A stretch of DNA of 27,902 bases from BMS3ABIN04 sp965554225 (GTDB taxonomy: Bacteria; Bacteroidota; Ignavibacteria; Ignavibacteriales; Melioribacteraceae). Each line of letters starts with the position of its first letter. Positions within the stretch are counted from its first letter, which is position 1. Position numbers and translations under genes: made by a program. Below are positions 15,891 to 23,434 of this stretch, piece by piece. The stretch spans positions 1 to 27,902 of the forward strand of contig CBEVZC010000027.1 of NCBI GenBank assembly GCA_965554225.1, read 5' to 3'. Below the pieces are notes generated by a model. That model had not been told where the DNA came from. It searched no databases and worked only from the letters and a program-made list of their open reading frames with translations.

Positions 15891-18333
15891 TTATTGCTCC
15901 TTCAGTTATTTTCGAAATACTAACTCTTGTGGATTGATATGCTGGTTTTCCGCTAAGCATATCGTATTGATTTTTAATAATGGATGTCGGATTGCTTCCA
16001 TAGCCGTCTGCATATTTACCATAATTAGTATGACCCATTCCAAAAGGAACAGCTACCACATCGTCTGGCATCGAAGGGATAATGCGAACGTGAGCTTTTA
16101 TACTGCCCAATTTGGATGAAACCCAAATGTCGTCGTTATTATCTATTTTGTTTTTCCGTGCGGTTAACTTGTTCATCTCAACCCAAGTACCCCAATAATA
16201 ACGAATACCGATACCGAACATTTCCTGCAGGATAGGCAGATTAGAGTTAGAACCATCGCGGTTAATATTGTTTCTGAACATAACCAAACTCAATTTTTTA
16301 TCGTCACTTGACTTAGGTTCTTCATAATGAGGAAGGTATACAATATCTCCGCGTGCAGTGATATTAAGCACGTCTAGAACAAATGCCACATCCTCCCCGG
16401 CTGAATTTATTGTCTTTTCCAGTGCAGTTGAATAGAATTCGAATTTCTTCGTTTTGGTAGAAAACATTTTATTCGTATTTACTTGTTTGGAATTAGGATT
16501 CCACCATCCTCCGTTTTTCAGTAGCAAATCCCAGAAATCATCAAAGGATTGATAACGTCCAACGTGCCAACCTCTTTGCTTAATAAATTCCAGCCAATGA
16601 CCTTCTATTTTTTGGGTTGCAACAGCTCCTAATCCTGTTCTAAATATTTTTTTCATTTTTGTTTTTAGTAGATCTTGAAAAGAATCCATTTGAAAAGTTT
16701 TGGCAGGTGCACCGCCAATCTCTTTGCTCAATCCAATGAATACATCTGCCATTTGTCGTGTATCATGGAACTTATCAACAACCGGTTGACGTAATCCGGT
16801 ATGCTGAAACGGAATACCAGGTGAATCACTTATGGCATTCCATTCTTCTAGGAAGGAATTAATGGGTAAAATTAAATCTGCATATATGTTCGATTCATTA
16901 ATAAATGAATCGAAGCTTACAACTAGAGGTATTTTTTTTAATGCTTCGGAAAGTTCGTGTCTATTTAATGTTTGGAATAATGGATTACCTTTATACATAA
17001 AAAGCATTTCAATAGGATAACTCAAACCTGCATTTATATTTTTAGCGAATTGGTGAACTGAAAAATCAGAAATTGAATACTTTCCTTTTCCTGCTCTATC
17101 TACTTTCAATTTTTCTAATCCATTCTTTGATGTAGAATCCAATACTGCGCTTGAAGAATTATTCAACTCGGGAAATAGAATAACTCCACCAATTTTCCCG
17201 TAATTTCCTAAAAGAGCATTCAATGAATTAACGGCCATCTGAGTAAAAACTCCGTTAGTACTTTCATTTAGCATATTGCCGCCTATTACCAAAGCAGGAC
17301 TATTATTACCCAGTTGTCGGGCTACATAAAGAAGTGTGGAAGAAGGTATTCCAGTTATCTTGGAAACTTCTTCAGGATAATAATTTTTAAGGACAAAATC
17401 TTTAAATCCTTCATGCAGTTTACCAGAAGCATCTCTCCAATTCTCATATCCGAAAGTATAAGAAGAAACAAATTTCGAATCAATATTCTTTTCTCTGATA
17501 AGTACGTAAGCCAATCCTAAAGCAAATGCACCAATTGTTTCATGTTTAATTGGAACAAAAAGATTAGCGAACATCCCGGTCAAATCCTGATGTGAATTCA
17601 CATGAATAAATTTGACTTTTGTTTCAGTAGAACTTCTACGTTGACTCACTTGTTTTGTATAAAAAACCGGAGAAAGTTCTGTTTCCAGAATACTTGCACC
17701 AAGTGTAAGTACTACTTCTGCGTTGGAAATATCATAAGAGGGAAACCTGTCAATTCCAGTCTGAAGTTTTAAGCCTGCGGTATTATTCGAGTCGAATGAG
17801 AACTCGAAAAAATTAGGTGAACCGTATGCCCTCATAAAATCTTCTGCCACAGACATGGAAAGGCTTTTCTCTCCAGAACCTAAAAATGCAAGACTTTCGG
17901 GTTTGCCTGCATTTCTCAATTCTTTTAATTTTATAGAAACTGTCTTCAGAGCTTCAGCCCACGAAATAGGTTCGAATTTGTTTCCTCCGGCAATGCCTAC
18001 CCTTTTCATTGGGCCTTGAAGTCTTTCGGGATGGAACAAAACTTCAAGGGAACCATGCGCCGATGGGCATACACCGCCAGAATTTACCGGATAGTTAGGG
18101 TTGCCTTTCACATAAACCGGGAGACCGTCAACAGTTTTAATTTTCAAACCACAACCTGCGTTACACATTCCACAGATAGTTGATTTCCATGCAACAATCC
18201 CAGGTCCCTCAGTTGCTTCTTTGAGTAGTTTCTCAGGAACTTCAAGTACTTGACTAAATCCGGTTGAAACTAAAGCTGCCCCTCCTACTGCGGTTCCCAA
18301 CAATCGAATAAAGTCTCTGCGATCAATTCTCAA
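15883..18333 (-). CDS. Tat-exported molybdopterin oxidoreductase-family protein (ActB/QrcB-like)
   Basis: Protein of 816 residues beginning with a twin-arginine signal (RRDFIRLLGTAVGGAALVSTG, R5-R6). An N-terminal [4Fe-4S] site (C54, C57, C61, C89) and the molybdopterin fold follow, with a dinucleotide-binding C-terminal domain (about 690-816). After GSPN (171-174), polysulfide/thiosulfate reductases have H-x-S-x-C carrying the molybdenum-ligating Cys; here the residues are F-S-F-D-S, with Ser182 at that place. This suggests either an unusual ligand or a subunit without active molybdenum, as reported for ActB and QrcB. The start is TTG at 18333 with AGGAG upstream, chosen because it gives the complete Tat motif. 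The pentaheme cytochrome gene lies 21 bases before it. Confidence 0.88.
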   Translation of the reverse strand: MRIDRRDFIRLLGTAVGGAALVSTGFSQVLEVPEKLLKEATEGPGIVAWKSTICGMCNAGCGLKIKTVDGLPVYVKGNPNYPVNSGGVCPSAHGSLEVLFHPERLQGPMKRVGIAGGNKFEPISWAEALKTVSIKLKELRNAGKPESLAFLGSGEKSLSMSVAEDFMRAYGSPNFFEFSFDSNNTAGLKLQTGIDRFPSYDISNAEVVLTLGASILETELSPVFYTKQVSQRRSSTETKVKFIHVNSHQDLTGMFANLFVPIKHETIGAFALGLAYVLIREKNIDSKFVSSYTFGYENWRDASGKLHEGFKDFVLKNYYPEEVSKITGIPSSTLLYVARQLGNNSPALVIGGNMLNESTNGVFTQMAVNSLNALLGNYGKIGGVILFPELNNSSSAVLDSTSKNGLEKLKVDRAGKGKYSISDFSVHQFAKNINAGLSYPIEMLFMYKGNPLFQTLNRHELSEALKKIPLVVSFDSFINESNIYADLILPINSFLEEWNAISDSPGIPFQHTGLRQPVVDKFHDTRQMADVFIGLSKEIGGAPAKTFQMDSFQDLLKTKMKKIFRTGLGAVATQKIEGHWLEFIKQRGWHVGRYQSFDDFWDLLLKNGGWWNPNSKQVNTNKMFSTKTKKFEFYSTALEKTINSAGEDVAFVLDVLNITARGDIVYLPHYEEPKSSDDKKLSLVMFRNNINRDGSNSNLPILQEMFGIGIRYYWGTWVEMNKLTARKNKIDNNDDIWVSSKLGSIKAHVRIIPSMPDDVVAVPFGMGHTNYGKYADGYGSNPTSIIKNQYDMLSGKPAYQSTRVSISKITEGAINA

Positions 18334-18354
18334 TTTATAATCTCCTGTATATTT

Positions 18355-18867
18355 TTAAAAATGGCAACCAATACAATCTCTAGCAACATCATTTTTTCTA
18401 TGGCAATCAATACAATTGTTCATCGATATTTTTACTAATTGATACGGTGCGGGTTTATCAAGTTCAGGTACATTTCCATGGCAAATCTTGCACTCAAGTC
18501 CCCCTATTTTTACATGCCTGCGGTGCGAAAAATATACGTGATTGGGTACTTTATAAATTTGTACCCAGGGAATTCTTTCATTTTGGGAAATGTACTTAAG
18601 TAATTTTACTTCTTCGGGTGAATCTGTAATTGGTTCATCGGAATGGCAATTTGCACAGATTTCAATATTGGGGATTGTTGCCCTTCCATTAGTCTCAACA
18701 TATATATGACAATCAACGCATTCCAACTCCGCCTGCTCAATATGTTTTTTATGACTGTACTGTATCGGTTGGACTATTATTTCCTGTGAAGGAATTAGTA
18801 TCCACCCGGCAATAACAACCAGAAATAATGCTACTGGGATAAAGGTATTTTTTGCAGATGATTTCAT
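18355..18867 (-). CDS. Membrane-anchored pentaheme cytochrome c (ActA/QrcA-like)
   Basis: Protein of 170 residues with one N-terminal helix (about 9-25), which is a membrane anchor or uncleaved signal. Five CxxCH sites follow: C50-H54, C71-H75, C126-H130, C152-H156 and C165-H169. The FSHKKH-like and FSHRRH segments ahead of hemes 1 and 3 supply the distal His ligands typical of cytochrome c7/c3-like folds. The stretch WVQIYKVPNHVYFSHRRH is characteristic of ActA/QrcA-type subunits. Five hemes is the ActA number. It is the first gene of the six-gene operon and has a good AGGAG site. The 136-base gap upstream should contain the operon promoter, but I found no sigma-54 match there. Confidence 0.9.
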   Translation of the reverse strand: MKSSAKNTFIPVALFLVVIAGWILIPSQEIIVQPIQYSHKKHIEQAELECVDCHIYVETNGRATIPNIEICANCHSDEPITDSPEEVKLLKYISQNERIPWVQIYKVPNHVYFSHRRHVKIGGLECKICHGNVPELDKPAPYQLVKISMNNCIDCHRKNDVARDCIGCHF

Positions 18868-19003
18868 TTTATCTCCTTAAATACATTCACTTCAGTTAAA
18901 CTATTCATTATTGATAAAGCACCTCGATTTTTTTATCTTTTTTCGAAATGTTAAAATTCTTAATATTTTTATATCTTCAAATAGTAATTGTTTTTCTAAA
19001 ATC

Positions 19004-19390
19004 CTATAAATTTAATTCATTTTTCTTTTGAAAAAACTCCACAGAAGATTGAAGAGTTTTTTTCATAATTACTTTATCAATAGGCGGAACACACTTATAG
19101 AAAATCCCCTCTTGATGAATAAGGCCCATCAATTGCTTGTCTGAGTCGTCTGATATAATTATTTGAGGAATTCTCGGTCTAATCTTTTTTGCAATTTGTA
19201 TAATTTTAAGTATATCAATATTGGGTGAATAGTTTTCTATAATTAGTACTTGATATTCATTTTCTTCTAAGTTGTAAAAGAAATCAGTCAATTTATTTGT
19301 AAAATCTAAAGATATATTTAACTCTAAAGAGATTTCTTTCAGTACTCTTCTAACGTCTTCAGAATTTACCATTGATAAAATTTTTTTCAT
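19004..19390 (-). CDS. Stand-alone degenerate receiver-domain protein
   Basis: Protein of 128 residues with the size and alternating strand/helix pattern of a CheY-like receiver, but key residues have changed. The N-terminal acidic pair is replaced (ILSMVNSEDV). The phospho-acceptor position in YQVLIIENYSPNID reads Glu where Asp is expected. The switch Ser (IIISDDSD) and a Lys (YKCVPPID) are retained. Such pseudo-receivers usually act independently of phosphorylation, or mimic the phosphorylated state through the Glu. There is no output domain. It lies between the activator gene and the cytochrome operon in the same orientation. No clear ribosome binding site precedes the ATG. Receiver homology is a moderate-confidence reading from pattern only. 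Confidence 0.7.
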   Translation of the reverse strand: MKKILSMVNSEDVRRVLKEISLELNISLDFTNKLTDFFYNLEENEYQVLIIENYSPNIDILKIIQIAKKIRPRIPQIIISDDSDKQLMGLIHQEGIFYKCVPPIDKVIMKKTLQSSVEFFQKKNELNL

Positions 19391-19696
19391 GATCGTTGAT
19401 TATTTTTAATTTTTAATCCAATAACCATACCGCTTTAAAAATTACGTTTATTGATTAATAATCAACTTTATTGAGGAACAACTAATACAAATAAGAGTTA
19501 GATTTATCAAATATAAGAATTACTGTGAAGATAATGTCACACTAGTTCAGGCAATAATTTAGCAAGCAAAGGGAGCAAAAATAATGGAAATTAAATAACT
19601 TGATTTACACTCTTGAAATAAAAGTGAATAAAGTAATTGCTAAATCGTTTCGTTTCAATAGGTTAGAAATTTATGTGACATATACATCACATTAAA
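19391..19696. other. Intergenic region with two small palindromes, no gene seen
   Basis: I see no coding region in these 306 bases. They contain the FNR-like palindrome at 19451-19465 and a second inverted repeat, ATGTGA (19673-19678) and TCACAT (19687-19692), with an eight-base spacer. The second lies just past the activator gene's stop and could be a weak terminator hairpin or a CRP-like half-site pair with non-standard spacing. A nine-base inverted repeat, ATTTAGCAA (19557-19565) and TTGCTAAAT (19637-19645), is also present. No GG-N10-GC sigma-54 element is found on the minus strand here. Confidence 0.5.
19451..19465. promoter_or_regulatory. FNR/CRP-family-like palindrome upstream of the receiver gene
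   Basis: TTGATTAATAATCAA is a perfect odd-length palindrome. Its half-sites TTGAT and ATCAA equal those of FNR boxes, but the spacer is five bases instead of four. It lies about 60 bases before the ATG at 19390. In AT-rich DNA such a motif can occur by chance. Confidence 0.3.
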
Positions 19697-21070
19697 TTAA
19701 TGCCAGTCCTTGGAATGTAGATTATACTGATTTAATATTCTGTGGATATGTCTGCGAGTAAACCCAGAATTCTCAGCCATTTTTGTAACGTTGCCGGAAT
19801 ATTTTTGCAAAAGAAAAAGTAAATATTCCTTTTCAATTTTTTGAATTGACATTTTCTTCGCTTCAGCGAAAGTAAGCGTATCAAAATTATTTGATGGATT
19901 ATAATATCGTAATTTTTCGGGAAGATGATGGAGTTTGATTTTATCCGAATCGCAAATAACAATGGCACGACTAACAACATTCTGTAATTCACGAACATTT
20001 CCAGGCCAAGGATAGGAACGGAATATATCAATTGTTTCCTTGTTGAAACCATTCACATTCTTATTGTAGGTCTTTAGTATTTTTTTAAGGAAATGATTTG
20101 CTAGTAGCAGAATATCTTCTTTCCTCTCTCTAAGTGGTGGTAGCTGAACATTAATTACATTTAGTCTGTAGTAAAAATCTTCTCTTAAATTCCCGCTATT
20201 TAAAGTAGAATCAATTTTCTTATTAGTAGCTGAGATAAATCTTACATCTGCTTCAATTAGATTCTTACCTCCTACTCTACGGAACTTTTTGTCTTGTAGT
20301 ACACGCAACATTTTAACCTGGATTGAAAGAGGCATTTCAAAGACTTCGTCTAGGAAAAAACTACCTTTATTAGCGTATTCAATTAATCCTAATTTTCGCT
20401 TATTAGCGCCAGTAAAAGCTCCTTTTTCATACCCGAATAATTCGGCTTCAAATAAATTTTCCGGTAAGGCACTGCAGTTAATTGGTACGAATGGCTCTGT
20501 TCGCCTTTCGCTTAAATTGTGAATTGCTCGAGCAACCAGTTCCTTACCAGTCCCACTTTCACCAGTAATTAAGACATTTGCTTCAGATGGAGCAGCTTTG
20601 CTTATGAGCTTAATTACTTTCTTCATTTTAGTACTACGTGTAATAATATTCTGGAAGTTAAATTCTCCGTCCCCTTTAGAAAGAAGACTATTGTTCTCGT
20701 CAATGAGCTTTTTATGTTCAAAAGCTCTATGAATAAGCAAAATTAGGTATTCAGTATTAAACGGTTTCTCAATAAAATTATACGCACCTATTTTCATCGC
20801 TTCAACTGCTCTGTCAACAGTACCGAAAGCTGAAAATATGATAATAGGGATGGTGGGCTTTATATTTTTCATTTTTCTTATTATTTGTATTCCATCCATT
20901 TCGGGCATAAATAAATCGCAAAGAATTACATCAATTTCCTTGTTTTCGGCGATCTCCAAAGCTTTAGTTCCATTTGAAGAAGAAGTAGGTTCCATTCCAG
21001 ATGATCGTAAAATCTTTTCTACCACAGAGAGCATATCCAATTCGTCGTCTATTATTAATACATTAATCAA
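19697..21070 (-). CDS. NtrC-family sigma-54-dependent response regulator
   Basis: Three-domain activator of about 457 residues. A receiver at the N-terminus has the acidic pair IIDDE and phospho-acceptor Asp in ILCDLFMPEMDG (about residue 52). A central AAA+ domain has Walker A GESGTGKE (about 170-177), the sigma-54 contact loop GAFTGA (about 217-222), Walker B FFLDE, and WPGNVRELQN. A Fis-type helix-turn-helix lies at the C-terminus (NVTKMAENSGFTRRHIHRIL). I place the start at TTG 21070, because GGAG lies six bases upstream and the gene then overlaps the kinase stop by eight bases. TTG at 21082 is in frame but has no ribosome binding site. It is the cognate regulator of the adjacent kinase. 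The sigma-54 promoter at 11949-11964 is a plausible target. Confidence 0.94.
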   Translation of the reverse strand: MINVLIIDDELDMLSVVEKILRSSGMEPTSSSNGTKALEIAENKEIDVILCDLFMPEMDGIQIIRKMKNIKPTIPIIIFSAFGTVDRAVEAMKIGAYNFIEKPFNTEYLILLIHRAFEHKKLIDENNSLLSKGDGEFNFQNIITRSTKMKKVIKLISKAAPSEANVLITGESGTGKELVARAIHNLSERRTEPFVPINCSALPENLFEAELFGYEKGAFTGANKRKLGLIEYANKGSFFLDEVFEMPLSIQVKMLRVLQDKKFRRVGGKNLIEADVRFISATNKKIDSTLNSGNLREDFYYRLNVINVQLPPLRERKEDILLLANHFLKKILKTYNKNVNGFNKETIDIFRSYPWPGNVRELQNVVSRAIVICDSDKIKLHHLPEKLRYYNPSNNFDTLTFAEAKKMSIQKIEKEYLLFLLQKYSGNVTKMAENSGFTRRHIHRILNQYNLHSKDWH

Positions 21071-22751
21071 TTTTTTCTCCAATAGGTAGAAATATTACAA
21101 ATTTTGTATTCACACTTTCATTATCTAAAATTATTTTCCCGCTATGTTTAGTTATTATATTCTTAACAATATATAGGCCAAGCCCGGTTCCTTTCCCAGG
21201 TTCTTTGCTAGAAAAAAAAGCCTCGAATATTTCGTCTGATTCTGATAAGTCTATACCGCTTCCATTATCTTCTAAACTTATCATGTAATTCGGAATGGGG
21301 TAGTATTGGGAATAATAGGACGTGTTCATTTTGATTTCCAGCTTAATCTCTCCTTGAGATTTTACTGCATCAAGAGCATTGTTAATAAGATTAAGGAATA
21401 CTTGCTCCATAAGATCTTTATCAACATAAACATCAGGCAAACTCTTTGCATAATTTCTAACCAATTTAATGTTGCCTCGACTAAATCGGTGTCTTAACAA
21501 ATTTATTATCTCTTCGGCAATTGGAACCAAATCAGTAAACGCCGGGTTATATGGTAATCGTCTTGAATAGTTTAAAAGACTCCTTGTGTATCGGGAAATT
21601 CTATTTACTTGTTTTCTAATACTATTTAATTCCACATAATAAGCATCTGTATTGGCAGACATCTTTACGGAATCGACTATTGCAGAGATTATACTGACGG
21701 GTGTGTTGATTTCGTGAGCAACGGTATCGACCAATTCTCCTAAAGAGGCTAGTTGGGAAACATTTGCTAAAGACTCACGATAAAATCTTTCTTTTTCTAA
21801 TAATTTACGTTTCTCAATTTCTTTTAGTCTCCTCATATTTAAAAGATAATTTGCTGTAAATGAACCTCCAATTATCATAAATACTATTACAGCAGTCAAT
21901 CCAAGAAATTCAAACTGGTCCTTGACATCTCCAATAACTTTAGGATAATATGTTGAAACTGCTAATACCCAGGAGATATTGCTGTATTTAAGATTCACAT
22001 GCGACATTACCTTTTCCTCCTCTTCACCCACAAAGTAAGTAGAGGAACCGTCTGCACTGCGGAGCATTTCTTGCTGCATGTTAAAAGACGAATGGCATTC
22101 CATACATTCTTCTGAATAATTGAAAATGTTGCGCATCACCATTTCCCTATGTCTCGGGTGATATATCAAATTTCCTTTACCATCAAGAACCCACACGAAA
22201 TCCAAATTTGTTAATTCTAAATAACTTGTAAAATAGAGCATGAATCTATTGAAATTAATTTCAGTCGCTAGTACTTCACTTTCTCCGCCGTCATCCCAAT
22301 TCTTAAAAAACAAAAAGTGAACCGCTTCTTTAGTACTATCTAAGCCTAGATTGATAAACCCCATGCCATTCTGAAGCGTATCAATAGACAAATTAGGAAT
22401 GTTTATTTTTAGTTTGTAGAGTGATTGTTTTGTGCTATTCTTATATAAATAAATATCGGTTAAGCCAGCGGCAAGAAGATCAGAATCTATTAGTTCTTCA
22501 ACATTTATTATATCATAATCGTTTTCTTCAAGTTCATGATGTATTCTGTCAAGATGATCTTCAATATGATTAAAATATTCCTCAATCCCAACCATCAGAG
22601 TTTTTCCCATTTGTAATTGGTAAGTTTGGTGCGATCTTACAGCGGTATTAACTACATTTCTATACCAAGAATAAAAAAGGATAAAGAATATAAGAACAGC
22701 TATACCTGCACTGGCAATAAAAACTAAATTGTTCTTTGTTAGACGAGTCAT
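21063..22751 (-). CDS. Sensor histidine kinase with a periplasmic CxxCH (heme c) motif
   Basis: Protein of 562 residues. Helix TM1 is at about 9-29. A large extracytoplasmic domain (about 30-279) resembles Cache-type sensors, and TM2 is at about 280-304. The HisKA domain has phospho-acceptor His346 (LVDTVAHEINTPVSII). The HATPase domain has NLINNALDA, EDNGSGI and GKGTGLGLYIVKN. Within the sensor domain is C216-M-E-C219-H220, a canonical c-type heme attachment site; the surrounding sequence is EECMECHSSFNM. Covalent heme would suit a periplasmic redox or gas sensor, as in heme-containing chemoreceptors of Geobacter. It is co-transcribed with the sigma-54 activator (overlapping genes). No PAS domain is evident on the cytoplasmic side. 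Confidence 0.9.
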   Translation of the reverse strand: MTRLTKNNLVFIASAGIAVLIFFILFYSWYRNVVNTAVRSHQTYQLQMGKTLMVGIEEYFNHIEDHLDRIHHELEENDYDIINVEELIDSDLLAAGLTDIYLYKNSTKQSLYKLKINIPNLSIDTLQNGMGFINLGLDSTKEAVHFLFFKNWDDGGESEVLATEINFNRFMLYFTSYLELTNLDFVWVLDGKGNLIYHPRHREMVMRNIFNYSEECMECHSSFNMQQEMLRSADGSSTYFVGEEEEKVMSHVNLKYSNISWVLAVSTYYPKVIGDVKDQFEFLGLTAVIVFMIIGGSFTANYLLNMRRLKEIEKRKLLEKERFYRESLANVSQLASLGELVDTVAHEINTPVSIISAIVDSVKMSANTDAYYVELNSIRKQVNRISRYTRSLLNYSRRLPYNPAFTDLVPIAEEIINLLRHRFSRGNIKLVRNYAKSLPDVYVDKDLMEQVFLNLINNALDAVKSQGEIKLEIKMNTSYYSQYYPIPNYMISLEDNGSGIDLSESDEIFEAFFSSKEPGKGTGLGLYIVKNIITKHSGKIILDNESVNTKFVIFLPIGEKID

Positions 22752-22930
22752 ATCCCAAAACTAATTTAGAATAAAAGAATAATTTAATTATTTTTAGGGA
22801 AAGAATTGGCACTCAAGGAAAAATTTATTTTCAATAACAGGCAATTATTTCTTTGATGACTTTATCTGTATCATATACTCGTAAGGATGAATCTACATCC
22901 TATATTTCTGGAGTTAACTTTCCTTCCGCA

Positions 22931-23241
22931 GATATTAAAAATAGCCGGAATATCAAATTAATGAGTCTTGGCATGAAGTTCATTTATAGAAGAATTATGT
23001 ATCCCATAAAAATTAGTAAATTCTGTGAATAATTTCTGATCAATGTAACTTTTATGAAACCAATCTAATCTCCAACCAATATTGAAGTCGGCATAAAAGT
23101 ATTTTGCTCCTTGATATCCAATAATAAAACCACCGTCAGTTGTACTTGGATTAAAATAAATAAATCTTATTGTTGAAGAACCATATTGAGCAAATATGCT
23201 GAGTGGAAGAAAGAAAAGCAATGCTAAAAACTATTTTTCAT
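22931..23241 (-). pseudogene. Truncated, frameshifted copy of the outer-membrane protein gene
   Basis: Paralogue of the gene at 11274-11915. The original ATG is at 23241. A one-base loss in the T-run of the signal-peptide codons (AGTTTTTAGC) shifts the frame after MKNS. Downstream the correct frame runs through PLSIFAQYGSS to NELHAKTH with 70 of 81 residues identical to the intact protein, then meets TAA at 22960-22958. Recognisable homology continues past the stop for about nine codons (DIPAIFNI against DIPFMFNV) and then ends, so the C-terminal half of the barrel is gone. The ribosome binding site and the sigma-54 promoter elements are also lost. The remaining bases to 22752 show nothing recognisable. 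Confidence 0.88.
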
Positions 23242-23392
23242 AATTAATTAAATTAATTTAAGACACATCCTAAAAACAATTCCAATATCAGAATTAATCA
23301 TTTAATTGAGACGTCACGGAGAGAGTTTAATGACGGGAGAGTTGATTATTTTCGGAAATGGAAATAAAATGTGGACAAACAAAAATATTTGC
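22931..23392. repeat. Copy B of the dispersed duplication
   Basis: This is the counterpart of 11604-12067, containing the broken barrel gene, its former promoter region and the functional-looking terminator of the nonaheme cytochrome gene. The shared block at the end, GTGGACAAACAAAAATATTT (23371-23390), is identical to 12046-12065. In this copy the cytochrome gene is intact and the barrel gene is dead. Confidence 0.85.
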
Positions 23393-23397
23393 CCACA
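23364..23397 (-). terminator. Rho-independent terminator of the Rieske/cytochrome b operon
   Basis: On the minus strand, TGTGGGCAAA (23397-23388), an eight-base loop and TTTGTCCACA (23379-23370) form a ten-pair stem with one G-U pair, followed by TTTTATTTCC. On the plus strand the same position would be an A-C mismatch, so the hairpin is built for minus-strand RNA. It lies 38 bases past the cytochrome gene's stop. Confidence 0.8.
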
Positions 23398-23434
23398 TTA
23401 ATATTTTTCTTTAAGAAGCTATAAATATCAGATT

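Noticed and set aside
15435..16119. Plus-strand open frames opposite the ferredoxin and molybdopterin-family genes
   Set aside because: They are antisense shadows; the Cys-rich appearance comes from the complement of real cluster codons.
18868..19003. Sigma-54 promoter ahead of the pentaheme cytochrome
   Set aside because: No GG-N10-GC element on the minus strand was found in the gap, so control of this operon by the neighbouring activator is not supported by sequence.
19673..19692. ATGTGA-N8-TCACAT as a CRP site
   Set aside because: CRP sites have a six-base spacer. The position just past the activator stop fits a weak hairpin at least as well.
22806..22824. TGGCAC at 22806-22811 as a plus-strand sigma-54 promoter
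   Set aside because: The -12 TTGC element is absent at the required distance and there is no plus-strand gene downstream.
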